A stretch of 64,000 nt of DNA from Periplaneta americana (lineage: Eukaryota > Arthropoda > Insecta > Blattodea > Blattidae), in the NCBI RefSeq assembly GCF_040183065.1, contig NC_091120.1:75510208-75574207 (forward strand), read 5' to 3'. The translations under genes and the position numbers were made by a program. This document shows positions 1 to 11,653 of the stretch, one piece after another. Below the pieces are notes generated by a model that made no database searches, was not told the DNA's origin, and saw only the letters and a list, made by a program, of their open reading frames with translations. Every line of letters begins with the position of its first letter. Position 1 is the stretch's first letter.

Positions 1-29
1 AAATTATTATACTACAATTTTGACTCCTT

Positions 30-50
30 GCAGAAACAGCACATGTCCAG

Positions 51-91
<41 letters not shown>

Positions 92-268
92 TTATTTCAT
101 TAATAATTCACTAGATTCCAATAAATTTGGTATAAAACGAGACACACATCTATTAGACTTCTGTCTGAAGATGTCAGTACTATAACCAATGATGTTGTCT
201 ACCACCAGTAGTACAGCTTTTAGTGTCTACTGAAAAAAAATAGTTTTCATGACATGTGCTGTTTCTGC
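30..268. repeat. short inverted-repeat (MITE-like) unit
   Basis: An 18-base inverted repeat (GCAGAAACAGCACATGTC) at 30-47 returns as its reverse complement at 251-268, enclosing about 200 bases with a TA microsatellite (about 54-87). This fits a small non-autonomous DNA element. No convincing target-site duplication is seen, so the superfamily is unassigned. Confidence 0.45.
54..87. repeat. (TA)n microsatellite
   Basis: Uninterrupted alternating T and A for about 34 bases, inside the inverted-repeat unit at 30-268. Confidence 0.9.
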
Positions 269-269
269 A

Positions 270-2400
270 ATCCCCGATTCAAATAGAAAAATACAAAGAG
301 AAAAAAGGATATAGGAGGACGAAAAATAGGAGGAATAATAAAATAAGAAGAAATGGAGTAAAAGAGATAATGAAGAAGAAAAGGTCAAGAAAGAGTGACA
401 GGGGAGTTGTGAAACCTCGTGCACGTGAAATACCTTTTATTCTTGGTATGTACTAACTTTGACTTAGGTAAGTATGAATTTAAGGATGAAATAAATACTA
501 CTGATAACATAGACAGAATGAGTAAGTTCTATCCAATAATTGGAATGGAACCAGACGAATCGTATGAAATGTCGCAAGTACACAATGAAAGAAGATGAAA
601 TGGGAAAATAAAAATTTAAAAGGTACGCCTACGCGGTTATGCGTCTTTGCAAGGAAATTTGGAGCTGTGAGGAGAGCTCTATGTGAGCTGCAAGCCTGTT
701 GGCCACTTGTCTCACTACATTTTTCACTGCTACGTTGAAGGAAATTGAGAGAATTCTGAATGGGAAAAGCTCAATTGGACGTAACCTAATAGAACTAAAC
801 GGAAGAGGGGATCACGAGGAAAACATCGAGAAATATTAAATATAGAATGGAGGGAGATAGACCGCGTGGAATTACACTTCTGTTTCCATGGTGCCACGAG
901 TGACGTCACAGTAAACTTTTCATGTCAAAACGTTACAATTGTTTTCTTCGTGCAGGTCGAATACAGACGTTTCACGTCGAAAAATGGAGAAAGAGTAAAT
1001 GAAATAAGAGAAACAAGACAATAGGAAGAGAAAAGGAAAATGAAAAAGATTGAGATGGTGGGGACGAAGAGAAAAGAAAAGTAGTAGGATATAAGGAAGG
1101 ATAGCAAAGGGAGTAAGTTGTTAAATGAGATAACTACTTTAAAATTTATTATCAACCCTGTACCGAGATGATGAATTAAAATGGAAATTGAAACGAGTAT
1201 CTAAGAGAAAAACACTTGTAGCTGACACTTAGCTATTGAACGGTCACGTTTCAATATCCGCTTATCGAATTATTCAAAGGGTGTCAGGGGCTTAAAGCCA
1301 TTTGCAGGATATTGGCCTAGAGGCAGAACACTCCCTCCTAGTTATTCAGAGGTCATATGAGTCATTCGCTTCCTCAATAATCGTAAAACAAATTCCTATG
1401 AATCATAATTTTATTAGGGTAAAAGCGCCCGCTGTCAACGAACCACGACTCGACAGTTCCATTCGAGAGAAACCGATTTCATTTCGACTGGAGTTATAAA
1501 ACTGAAATGAACGCAGGAGTGTAAAAGCTGAAAAATTTAAAGACATTTTCCAACACTCCTTAATGGCTTACAGTAATAAATTTACTTTAACCACAAATTT
1601 TAAAACAGACGTAGAGTCATTTCTTCTCTGCGATAGAAATACTGAGGCCAGAAATGAATTCAGAGCAGTAAAATTGCATCTCATTTTACCGAAGTAAAAA
1701 TTAAAAGCTAATGAAAATAAATCGTAATACGTGAACTAGGAAACGAAGTAATAGGTGCAAGAAAATACTTTGAAATAGAAATATAAGTAGAAGGTCAAGT
1801 GTGTAATTGCGTGTACATATATTATATCATCGTCATCGTCATTATCAATCTTCTCCTCCTCCTCTCACAGGTTTCAACTTGCGTCTCATATATACAGAGT
1901 GGCCTACATATATTATTATATACATTAAAAGGATGCATTAAAAACTATTATATACATAAAACAGAAATATAAATTAAAGAATTTACCCCCGTATGAGGAA
2001 ACGCTCATGGTCGTGAGTTCAAAACCGCACTGTAGATAAGCAGAAAGAAGAAGACAAAATAAACAAATTAATATAACCAATAAAATAGCACAGATTACAA
2101 AAACAAGAGTCTATATCAGTAGTGTCAGAGTTGTAAGCTCCAAAACCGGTTGTGGAGCTAGAGAGTGCAGTCGGAACGTGAACTTTATTATGTCTGTGGA
2201 AGCACCGGAGCACGCAACGAGTCATAGTGGAGCGCTCCGCTCCGTTTAGGCTCTGTCTGACAACGCTGGCCTATATGATAAAGAACAATCACTATTGAAA
2301 ATGTTTACAATCAATATTTACAAATATAGGCTAATAATAAAGACTAATATTTAAGCAGTTAATTATCTAACCATAAGTTAAGTTCCCTTAATAATTTCTT
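270..2400. other. no gene recognised
   Basis: AT-rich DNA with purine-rich patches (about 285-400 and 1000-1130) and a short CATCGT/CTC simple repeat near 1826-1870. Reading frames are short, lack recognisable domains and are best explained by low-complexity composition. A stretch around 655-715 loosely resembles one around 44315-44380, suggesting an old dispersed repeat that I cannot name. Confidence 0.5.
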
Positions 2401-2449
2401 TAATTTTCAGTTTAAATTTAATCATACTTAGATTAGCTAAAACAGGGTA

Positions 2450-3790
2450 CTAAGAAATTGATTTGTTGTGCAGTTTTAAGATAACGTTGAAGTCATATTT
2501 CATACCAGCAGCCGTTGAACTTTTGGATTCTGTAAAATGAAATAATATGTTTTTTCTCGTATTATAATTATGCCAATATGTGTTGAAATTTTTCTTGTTT
2601 TTATGAAAGAAAGTTAATATCGTATATGTATATATCTGCTTCAATTTGAAAACGTTAAAATCCAAATAAAGATATTCAGTAGGGTAACCAATAGACTTTT
2701 TCAGGCAAATTTTGATTATTTTGTTTTGTAGTAAATCCAGCGGCTTTCTTAAGTATTTAGAAACACTGCCCCAACCGACAATGCCATAACGTAATAAAGA
2801 TTGCACCAAGGATATGATATATGATATATTTCGTCACACCACTTCTTTACATGTAATGGTGTAGCTCACATTTCTGTATCCGGTGCCAATATTAACATAT
2901 TATTACAATAACACATTATTTGCAGTACACGTCTACACAAATACTCACAATTACACTATGTACCTTTTTTGTTATTTGGTCAAACTTCCCTTCAGTATTT
3001 CTCCTACATTTCATTTGCTATTCTCTATTTGTTCACTAATCGTAATATATCTAATATTCCATACTGCTTTCACACCTCCTTTATCCTCTAACTACTATTC
3101 ACTAAATTCTCAATTTCAATTTTTCTCTATAAATCATCATATTGAATTATTTGTCCTATTTATTCTTTGACCTTTTCTCCTATCTTTCTCTTATATTAAT
3201 TTACTGTCCCAACGTTCAAATGTTAGTACTGATTTTATGCTGTCACTTGTTCACTTCTCTTAACCCTTTCTCACTATTTTCTCTCATTCCTATTTGCCCT
3301 CACTTTCACTTTCACTTTCTCACTATTCTTCTTACATTTAATCCATTGTCACTATTTTCACTTCCTATAAATGCTTATATTCTACACATCTGCTTATACA
3401 CTTTCTTTCTCCCCCCTATTCTTCTCGATCTTTTACAGATCCACTTTACTTGCACTTTTTGATCACATCCCCACATTTTTTAATCATATCTAATACCACG
3501 GCTATATCCTCAGCTGTCGCAGGTTCTGACCTTTCTTTACTGTTCGTCTCTGCCTTATTTCTGTCTCTGTCTTGCACCAAGGATAAATAAATTAATCTTA
3601 AAATATCAATAGGGAGGCAAGAACGAAGTGTAACAAATCTATATATAATTTTGCGTAATTTATTATATAAAAATGCAATATGTGTGTTCCATCTAAGGTG
3701 CTGTGGTCAGTTAGTATTCCTAGATATTTAATTTTAGTAGAATTAGTTAATCATGGACAGTCAAGTATTACAAGTTTTCGTTAAACTGAT
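2450..3790 (-). pseudogene. non-LTR retrotransposon relic (RT C-terminus), split
   Basis: Read on the minus strand, about 3780 down to 3586 encodes a late reverse-transcriptase segment (WNTHIAFLYNKLRK, then LPIDILRLIYLSLVQ). The same frame resumes at about 2814-2450 with SLLRYGIVGWGS and LQNKIIKICLKK, which is the thumb/post-RT region typical of non-LTR retrotransposons. The two parts join inside the SLVQ/SLL motif, so this was one continuous copy later broken by the insertion at 2815-3571. It is 5'-truncated, carries no catalytic YxDD box or endonuclease and cannot be active. The clade is uncertain (CR1/Jockey-like by impression). Confidence 0.75.
2815..3571. mobile_element. 757-bp insertion with 14-bp TSD inside a LINE
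   Basis: The 14-base sequence TTGCACCAAGGATA occurs at 2801-2814 and again at 3572-3585, exactly where the host LINE frame is broken. A TSD of this length is typical of LINE-machinery (target-primed) insertion. The insert is pyrimidine-rich and starts with a TGATATATGATATA simple repeat, which could be a 3' tail if it lies on the minus strand. Its reading frames look like composition artefacts. Family unknown. Confidence 0.75.
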
Positions 3791-4865
3791 GGATACAGTA
3801 ACAAATATCTTGACGTCCCTTCAGCCTGTGTTACATCTTTTCTTACTACACAACAGTACAGTAAACCTTCCCCAGCCTTGATTCAGGAGTGATGGACACA
3901 CTGTTGTGTCTGGAGTCGCTTTCGTTTTGTCCAAGTTTTGCTTACAACACACTGCGCATGTGCAGTAAACAAGGACCCCTGTATATATGCTACTTCTGGA
4001 CAGTCGTGCAAAATTATTGCCTACTTACAGGTGGGTTACCATTGAGACTCGCTCCAAATTTTAATTCCTTATCTGGACGTATAATACTTACTGTAAACCT
4101 GTAATGCATAGGCCCATAAGAAGTTAGATGTCAGTCTCTGTATAAGCCCATATTTTTTAATCTACAGAAAAACTGTATTTTTAATCTGAAATCACGAAAA
4201 AATGGCCATCGACACTACTCTGGTCCCTTAATATTATTACTTTTACAATTAGCTATTAAGTATATTTATCTTGTAATTTGTTTCTCATGGACCGAGGTGT
4301 GCTTTGATGTCCGGGAATATCTGGTAGAGCGGTAAGTATCAATGGAATAGGCTCTTCTTTGAGTTTGTTTTTCTGTAGTGTCAATTGCACTGAAGCGTAA
4401 TTGTGAAATATGAACACTTTAATATATGTGAAGAGTATTTCGATCTTAAAAAGGGCATGAAGACAAAAAATGCTTCAGGTTGAATGGCAGTTTTTTCACA
4501 TAGGAAACAAATTGAACGTGGGATTCAGTAGTCTTGCATGATTGTGTATTGTATCGCTGACGTGTGACTTTGAGCTCTTTCTTTCATAACTTCATGTAAA
4601 TTTGATTCAAAGAAGTTGGCAGATCTTCAATTAAAGTACCAGAATACAGACTGCGTAAGTCAGTCACAAAAGGTGTATTTTAAGCTCTGTTGTAACCTCA
4701 TGCAACCGGTGTTCATTTCGACTCATTCGTCTGCTTATTCGTTCCAAATTATAATTTATGTGACATATGATATTTTGTTCCTGATGAGTAAAAGAGATGA
4801 TGACCCAAGTATCCATGTGTTTGAACCTGAATTCATAGGCGTGTAGTAATTCTCTGCATTGGCTG
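3791..4865. other. no gene recognised
   Basis: AT-rich DNA. Short frames around 3889-4104 and 4616-4846 show no domain, signal peptide or repeat that I recognise. Confidence 0.5.
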
Positions 4866-4869
4866 CATA

Positions 4870-7195
4870 GTTCTATCCATCATCGTCATCTTCACCATCA
4901 TCATTATTAACATAGTCACTGTTATTGTTATCGCCATCATTGTCCACTCAACCGTCATCGTCACCATGATCAATAACCATCATTCTCATCATCGCCGTGA
5001 CCACCATTGTCATCGCGATCGTCAGTACCATTGACATCGCCGTCAACACCACCATTGCCATCGACGTCGTCACTATCATTGTCATCGCCATCATCACCAC
5101 CACCACCACCACCATTGCCATCGCCGTTGCTACCACCATAGTCATCGTCGTCACCACCATTGACATCGCCGTCGTCACTATCATTGTTATCGCCATCGTC
5201 ACTATCATTGTCATCGCCATCGTCACTATCATTGTCATCGCCATCGTCACCACCATTGCCATCGCCGTCGCTACCACCATCGTCATCACGTTGTCACTCA
5301 TTGCCATCGCCGTCGTCACTATCATTGTCATCGCCGTCGTCACTATCGTTGCCATCGCCGTCGTCACTATCATTGTCATCGCCATCGTCACCACCATTGC
5401 CGTCGCCATCGCTAACACCATCGTCATCGCCGTCGTTACTATCATTGTCATCGCCATCATCAACACCATTGCCATCCCCATCGCCATCGCTACCACCATC
5501 GTCATCGCCGTCGTCACTATCATTGTCATCGCCGTCGTCACTATCATTGTCATCGCCATCGTCACCACCATTGCCATCGCCATCGCTACCACCATCGTCA
5601 TCGCCGTCGACACTATCATTGACATCGCCGTCGTCACTATCATTGACATCGCCGTCGTCACTATCATTGTCATCGCCGTCGTCACTATCATTGTCATCGC
5701 CATCGTCACTATCATTGCCATCGCCGTCGTCACTAACATTGTCATTGCCATCGTCACCACCATTGCATCGCTACCACCATCGTCATCGCCGTCGTCACTA
5801 TCATTGTCATCGCCATCGTCACCACATTGCCATCGCCGTCGCTATCACCATCGTCATCGCCGTTGTCACTGTCATTGCCATCGCCGTCGTCACTATCATT
5901 GCCATCGCCGTCGTCACCACATTGCCATCGCCATCGCTACCACCATCGTCATCGCCGTCGTCACTATCATTTCCATCGCCGTCGTACTATCATTGTCATA
6001 GCTGTCGTCATCACCATTGCCGTCGCCATCCATAACACCATTGTCATCGCCGTCGTCACTATCATTTTCATCGCCATCGTCACCACCATTGCCATTGCCA
6101 TTGCCGTCGTCACTATCATTTTCATCGCCATCGTCACCACCATTGCCATCCCCATCGCCATCGCTACCACCATCGTCATCGCCGTCGTCACTATCATTGC
6201 CATCGCCTTCGTCACTATCATTGTCATCGCCATCGTCACCACCATCGTCATCGCCGTCGTCACTATCATTGCCATCGCCGTCGTCACTATCATTGTCATC
6301 GCCATCGTCACCACCATTGCCATCGGCATCGCTACCACCATCGTCATCGCCGTCGTCACTATCATTGCCATCGCCCTCGTCACTATCATTGTTATCGCCA
6401 TCGTCACCACCATCGCCATCGCTAACACCATCGTCATCGCCGTCGTCACTATCATTGTCTTCGCCATCGTCACCACCATTGCCATCGCCGTCGCTACCAC
6501 TATCGTCATCGCCGTCGTCACTATCATTGCCATCGCCTTCGTCACTATCATTGTCATCGCCATCGTCACCACCATTGCCATCGCCTCGCTACCACCATCG
6601 TCATCGCCGTCGTCACTATCATTGCCATCACTGTCGTCACTATCATTGTCATCGCCATCGTCACCATCATTGCCATCGGCATCGCTACTACCATCGTCAT
6701 CGACGTCGTCACTATCATTACCATCGCCCTCGTCACTATCATTATTATCGCCATCGTCACCACCATCGCCATCGCTAACACCATCGTCATCGCCGTCTTC
6801 ACTATCATTGTCTTCGCCATCGTCACCACCATTGCCATCGCCGTCGCTACCACTATCGTCATCGCCGTCGTCACTATCATTGCCATCGCTATCGTCAGCA
6901 ACATTGTCATCGCCGTCTTCACTATCATTGCCATCGCTATCGCCACCATCATTGATATCGCTGTCGTCACCATCACTGCCATCACCGCCGTCGCCACTAT
7001 AATTGTCATAGCCATCGGGACATCATTGTCATCGCCTTCGTCACCATCATTGTCATTGCCGTCGCCATCATATATGCCATATCCATCGTCACCATCATTG
7101 TAATCGCTGTCGTCACCACCATTATCATCGCTGTCGTCACCATTATTCACATCGCCGTCACCATCATTGTCATCGCCATCGTCACCATCTTTATT
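4870..7195. repeat. 2.3-kb minisatellite, 24-bp monomer with 72-bp higher-order unit
   Basis: Tandem array built from 24-base monomers of ATC/GTC/GCC triplets (core ATCGCCGTCGTCACTATC). Three monomer variants alternate (ACTATCATTGTC, ACCACCATTGCC and GCTACCACCATCGTC types), giving a 72-base higher-order repeat over most of 5100-6900. Edges at 4870-5000 and 6960-7195 decay into looser CATCGTCAC repeats. The monomer is a multiple of three and stop-free, so hundreds of codons stay open in several frames on both strands, for example an isoleucine/valine/alanine octapeptide repeat on plus and methionine-rich repeats on minus. Several frames are open at once and nothing flanks them, so I do not call a protein. 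Confidence 0.92.
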
Positions 7196-7416
7196 TTCTA
7201 TTATATCATTTTTCTTCATATTGCCTGTTATGTGAGAACTCTTGTTACTAATTATTATAATTTTCTTTTTCTGTGTGTGTGTCTAAAATAGTGTTTTTAG
7301 TTCATGCCCTGTAAAATAATTGGTTTTCGAACTGTTATCAGTCCAAAAAATTGAACATTACGGTCTAAAGTCATCATGGCAACCTTTAATATAATATGCC
7401 AACATTGTTTCATTAT

Positions 7417-7599
7417 CACAGTCTAGTATGTACAGTCACGGATCTCAATATGTATGGAATATGCATCCATAGATGGTTGCTAACCACTAGGATCGCTACT
7501 ATCTCCTCATCACAGACAATGCGAAATAGTACCGGCACAGTCTATTGTTCTTAGTACCCTCAACAAGTCAAACTTCGTGACTGTATATACTAGACTATG
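7417..7599. mobile_element. hAT-like MITE, copy 1
   Basis: Terminal inverted repeats CACAGTCTAGTATGTACAGT at the left and the complement of CATAGTCTAGTATATACAGT at the right bound about 183 bases. It is the same family as 42791-42971, in the opposite orientation. No clear TSD survives here, but the other copy has one of 8 bases. Confidence 0.7.
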
Positions 7600-7654
7600 A
7601 TATTACTATAATGTATATGATATTTCCGTACAGGAATTCTGCATTACCATATTA

Positions 7655-7745
7655 TGGTGAAGAATGGGTAGAACGGAGAAAAATTCTCTCCGGCACCTGG
7701 AACCGAACTCGGGTTTTTAACTCTACGTGCTGACGCTTTATCCAC
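7655..7745 (-). repeat. truncated tRNA-like repeat
   Basis: Carries the GAACGGAGAAAAATTCTCTC junction, a B-box-like segment and the CTACGTGCTGA anticodon-arm segment found in the larger repeats at 9462-9775 and 10724-11465. It is a diverged fragment of that family. Confidence 0.65.
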
Positions 7746-7951
7746 TATTTATTATGTTTATCAGACAGCGGTGAAAATATGACAATTGATTGACTATGCC
7801 TTTTATACTTATGTTTATATTTATAATTATATTTTCTTTTACTTTATTTTATTTCTTACAATACAGTCCAAATTATTTTACAAAGTAGATTCATTTACTA
7901 TAGGATAAATAAGTTTACAGTTTGTAAAATTTTTACAGTTATTACAATGGA

Positions 7952-8166
7952 AAATGTTATGTTTTATTTAACGACGCTCGCAACTGCAGAGTTTATATCA
8001 GCGTCGCCGGATGTGCCGGAATTTTGTCCCGCAGGAGTTATTTTACATGCCAGTAAATCTACTGACATGAGCCTGTCGCATTTAAGCACACAAATGCCAT
8101 CGGGGTTGAACCCGCAACCTTGGGCATAGAAGGCCAGCGCTATACCGACTTGCCAACCAGGTCGAC
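7952..8166 (-). mobile_element. tRNA-derived SINE (family A)
   Basis: The tRNA-related head lies at the right end and reads on minus. The 3' tail at the left end reads AGCGTCGTTAAATAAAACAT. Flanking 11-base duplications ATTACAATGGA (7941-7951 and 8167-8177) mark the insertion. Other copies: 10104-10344 (minus) and 41828-42020 (plus). Short frames across it are non-coding. Confidence 0.88.
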
Positions 8167-8236
8167 ATTACAATGGATTTTTACATTTATTTCTCTTGGT
8201 TTCTATATTTCAGTTAATGTTAAAGCAAACGATAGT

Positions 8237-8379
8237 ACAGAGAGTTCCTATGCAGACCGATCCCAGATTGTAATGTTCCGTTGGTTTGTAAGAAGTTGAG
8301 TGCAATCCGTCTGCGTACGGACCTATCCGTACGTCACATAACCGTTGGTGTGGGATCGGCCTGCATAGAAACTCCGTGT
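8237..8379. mobile_element. MITE with ~28-bp TIRs
   Basis: Left end reads GAGTTCCTATGCAGACCGAT. The right end is the complement of a near-identical stretch ending GGCCTGCATAGAAACTC. Between them are shorter self-complementary pieces around CCGTACG. A 4-base GTAC lies next to both ends; superfamily not assignable. Confidence 0.6.
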
Positions 8380-8384
8380 ACATG

Positions 8385-9460
8385 CGTTTTTGTGATAGTC
8401 TATTTAATAGTAACAGATTTGCATACAGCCAATTTTTATTAATATGTATACCTAAATTCGCATTTTCATATAATTTTTCTCAACTTACATCACTGAAGAT
8501 AACTGTTGTTGTTCCATTAAAAAAAAAACTGACTTAAATATTAAACGTATGATCGCAGTAGGACAAATCTGTACACACTTAAGCTATTGATATGAGATCA
8601 TTATGTTACCTCCAAATTTTGACCTGGGAGGGAAATGACTGAAATATTATGCTTGGAGTTTCTTATCAGAGACAAAGTTCTTTTACGTACTGTAAATCTA
8701 CAACACGGGACTCCTAGATTTGCTTCGCTCAATGCGCAAGTCTCAGACCCAATGAAAAGGCCACCTAGAACGGTTAAGTATGGAAATAAAGAAATTAATG
8801 CATCAAAGTAACTTCGTAATCACTTAAGTGAATGTTAAGTTAGTGTGCAAGTATATAATTATGTACGTTAAAATTATTCAAATATGTAAACAAATATGTA
8901 AGCAAATATTTAATTGACAAGTAAATAAGTCAGTGAATAAGTAAATATCCCATTTCTAAATGATACTGTGTAGAAAATGTGACACACTTTATTAGTAATT
9001 GTTTGCTTAGGAGCATGGCATGCTCAGAACGCATTACGACACGGGTTTGAATAAAGCAGTGACGTGGATGAACCTGCAATTCAAGACAATTACATAACAG
9101 ACTCGTTACAGTAGTAAAATGTTTTAAGAGATCCGGGTACGCAAGCCCGGGTTGTGTCACATCTTGTTGTGTAGGACAGGAAATAGTATAACTATCCTGA
9201 AGAGGTAGTCCTTCAGAGTAGTCTATTTGTAAATATGAAGTGAACCGCAGCCCACCACACAAATAGTGCAGAATGTCTCGTGTGCAACTTAGAGAGCAGT
9301 TAACCACCAAAGGGGATCTGACTTCGATTCTGGACAGATTTTGTATAGTCCGGGTCAGCATACTACATACCCTAAGGGCGAAACCTAATCATTTTTTCCC
9401 CATTACTACATAAGCTAGTGAATTATTGTGATTTTCTAGTTTGCAGGTTGAATTTTCTTT
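8385..9460. other. no gene recognised
   Basis: AT-rich DNA. The longest frame (143 codons, minus, 8930-9361) shows no motif I recognise, and its composition is unlike a conserved protein. Confidence 0.45.
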
Positions 9461-9461
9461 T

Positions 9462-9775
9462 GATGAAAGATGAGTGGAACGGAGAAGCATTTTCTCCGGC
9501 ACCGGGATTTCAACCCGGGTTTTCAGCTCTACGTGCTGATGCTCTAGCCACTAAGCCACATCGGATTCCCATCCCGATGTCGGATCGAATCCTCTCAGTT
9601 TAAATTCCACCTCTTGGGTTCCCTCCAGTGGCCTACTCTCATGCACTGCGTCATAGATGTATGACAGTGGCACAATGTCCACACATGTGCAGAAGTGCAT
9701 TCGTTATGAGTGACTAAGTGGCCGGGATCCGACGGAATAAGCGCCGTCTTAAATCACTAAGGTGCTATTCATAAA
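9462..9775 (-). repeat. tRNA-like repeat family T, full unit
   Basis: Reverse-orientation copy of the unit tandemly repeated at 10724-11465. It contains the GTGGAACGGAGAA junction, a tRNA-like segment with a B-box-like GGTTGAAATCC (read on minus), and a ~200-base unique body ending near GGCGCTTATTCCGTC (minus). The tRNA-like part is not a credible tRNA gene: it is embedded in a dispersed repeat and its anticodon loop lacks the usual U33. Confidence 0.75.
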
Positions 9776-10103
9776 CATTTCGCTAGCCTACGAGCGTGCT
9801 AAACAGGATTCATATCATATCATATCGCTGACACTGGTTTATGAATACGAAAAACGTTAGTTCGCTGATCATCCACCGAAAGCCCGCGCTAAGAATGTCT
9901 ATGAATACGGCCCTAAATGATTATTCGCATAGCCTATCAAAGGCTATCAAATGCAAAACTCGCCTTATCCAGGTAAAGTGATTTGTCAAAAAACAGGAAA
10001 AATCGTTATGGATATGGACGGTTTTGCATTTGATAATAGTTTCCTGAGCTCTATGGAAGAGGAATTAGACAAGATTTTCCCAAACCGACTATATCAGTAG
10101 ATG

Positions 10104-10344
10104 TTAAATGTTAAATGTTATGTTTTATTTAACGACGCTCGCAACTGCAGAGGTTATATCAGCGTCGCCGGATGTGCCGGAATTTTGTCCCGCAGGAGTT
10201 CTTTTACATGCCAGTAAATCTACTGACATGAGCCTGTCGCATTTAAGCACACTTAAATGCCATCGACCTGGCCCGGGATCGAACCCGCAACCTTGGGCAT
10301 AGAAGGCCAGCGCTATACCAACTCGCCAGCCAGGTCGACTATAT
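10104..10344 (-). mobile_element. tRNA-derived SINE (family A), second copy
   Basis: Near-identical to 7952-8166, with the intact head GGGCCAGGTCGATGGCATTT (read on minus) and the AGCGTCGTTAAATAAAACAT tail. TSD ATATCAGTAGATG at 10091-10103 and 10345-10357. It sits between two inverted copies of a GGATAAGGCGAGTTTTGCA segment (about 9935-9970 and 10424-10455), so it landed in the middle of an existing inverted structure. Confidence 0.88.
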
Positions 10345-10395
10345 ATATCAGTAGATGGAGAGCTGCAAGAAGTACAGCATCCTATATGTAACTCA

Positions 10396-10421
<26 letters not shown>
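10396..10421. repeat. poly(T) tract, 26 bases
   Basis: A run of 26 T just downstream of the SINE at 10104-10344. It may be the poly(A) tail of an older minus-strand retroposon. Confidence 0.85.
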
Positions 10422-10426
<5 letters not shown>

Positions 10427-10467
10427 TGGATAAGGCGAGTTTTGCACTTGATAGCCATTATATTAGT

Positions 10468-10711
10468 ATGATATACCGAAGTACATATAATATTTTCGTG
10501 CAGATATTCTGCGTCATCATATGATGAAAGATGAGTGGAACGGAGAAAAATTCTCTCCGGCACCGGGATAGAGAATCAGCACATAGAGCTGAAAACCCGG
10601 GTTCAAATCCCGGTGCCGGAAAGAATTTTTCTCTGTTCCACTCATCTTTCATCATATGATGACGCAGAATATCTGCACGGAAATATCATATGTACTTCGG
10701 TACATCATAAT
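10468..10711. repeat. ~244-bp head-to-head palindrome of tRNA-like repeat T
   Basis: The left arm 10468-10569 is the near-perfect reverse complement of 10612-10711, around a ~42-base centre holding one tRNA-like anticodon arm and B-box-like segment. Each arm carries the GATGAAAGATGAGTGGAAC junction, so two family-T units meet head to head. It could extrude as a cruciform. Confidence 0.85.
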
Positions 10712-10723
10712 AATATATGATAT

Positions 10724-11465
10724 GCGAATAATCACTTAGTGATTTAAGACGGCGCTTATTCCGTCGGATCCCGGCCACTTAGTGCACCTCTGCACATGTG
10801 TGGACATTGTGCCACTGTCATACATCTATGACGGTGTGCATGAGGGTAGGCCACTAGAGGGAAGCCAAGAGGTGGAACTTAAACTGAGAGGATTCGATCT
10901 GACATCGGGATAGGAATCCGGTGTGGCTTAGTGGATAGAGCATCAGAACGTAGAGCTGAAAGCCCGGGTTCAATCCCGGTGCCGGAGAGAATTTTTCTCC
11001 GTTCCACTCATCTTTCATCATATGATGACGCAGAATATCTGCACGGAAATATCATATGTACTTCGGTACATCATAATAATATATGATAAGCGAATAATCA
11101 CTTAGTGATTTAAGACGGCGCTTATTCCGTCGGATCCAGGCCACTTAGTCACTCATAACGAGTGCACCTCTGCACATGTGTGGACATTGTGCCACTGTCA
11201 TACATCTATGACTATGTGCATGAGAGTAGGCCACTAGAGGGAAGCCAAGAGGTGGAACTTAAACTGAGAGGATTCGATCCGACATCGGGATAGGAATCCG
11301 GTGTGGCTTAGTGGATAGAGCATCAGCACGTAGAGCTGAAAACCCGGGTTCAAATCCCGGTGCCGGAGAGAATTTTTCTCCGTTCTACTCATCTTTCATC
11401 ATATGATGACGCAGAATATCTGCACGGAAATATCATATGTACTTCGGTATATCATAATAATATAT
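10724..11465 (+). repeat. tandem tRNA-like repeat T, two units of ~366 bp
   Basis: Unit starts at 10724 and 11090 (both GCGAATAATCACTTAGTG). Each has a ~190-base body, then a tRNA-like segment at 10919-10986 and 11299-11366 with A-box-like GGCTTAGTGGATAGAGC, a TCAGC/GCTGA stem around loop ACGTAGA, and B-box-like GGGTTCAAATCCC. The first unit lacks 14 bases (CACTCATAACGAGT) present in the second, a deletion bounded by AGT microhomology. The loop has C where functional tRNAs have U33, so these are repeats rather than tRNA genes. Confidence 0.82.
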
Positions 11466-11653
11466 TGAATTTTCTTTTACCAAATTCGTTTCGAATTTCG
11501 GTACTGAGAAATACTACAACTGGTAGTGATTTTATAACTATTATGTTGGCAGTAGTGACACAAGTTGTCGGTAGTTTAAAGTCTCAAAATTCAAATTGTT
11601 CTAGATTTCTGAGCCCATTACTGGAAGCTAGTGAAATTTGAACATACTAATAA

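Noticed and set aside
4948-7219. Very long open frames (up to 391 codons) on both strands
   Set aside because: They are produced by a stop-free 24-bp tandem repeat. Several frames are open at the same place, with no flanking gene structure.
10919-11366. tRNA genes at 10919-10986 and 11299-11366
   Set aside because: A and B boxes are present, but the loop ACGTAGA has C instead of U33, the units are dispersed repeats, and acceptor stems do not pair convincingly.
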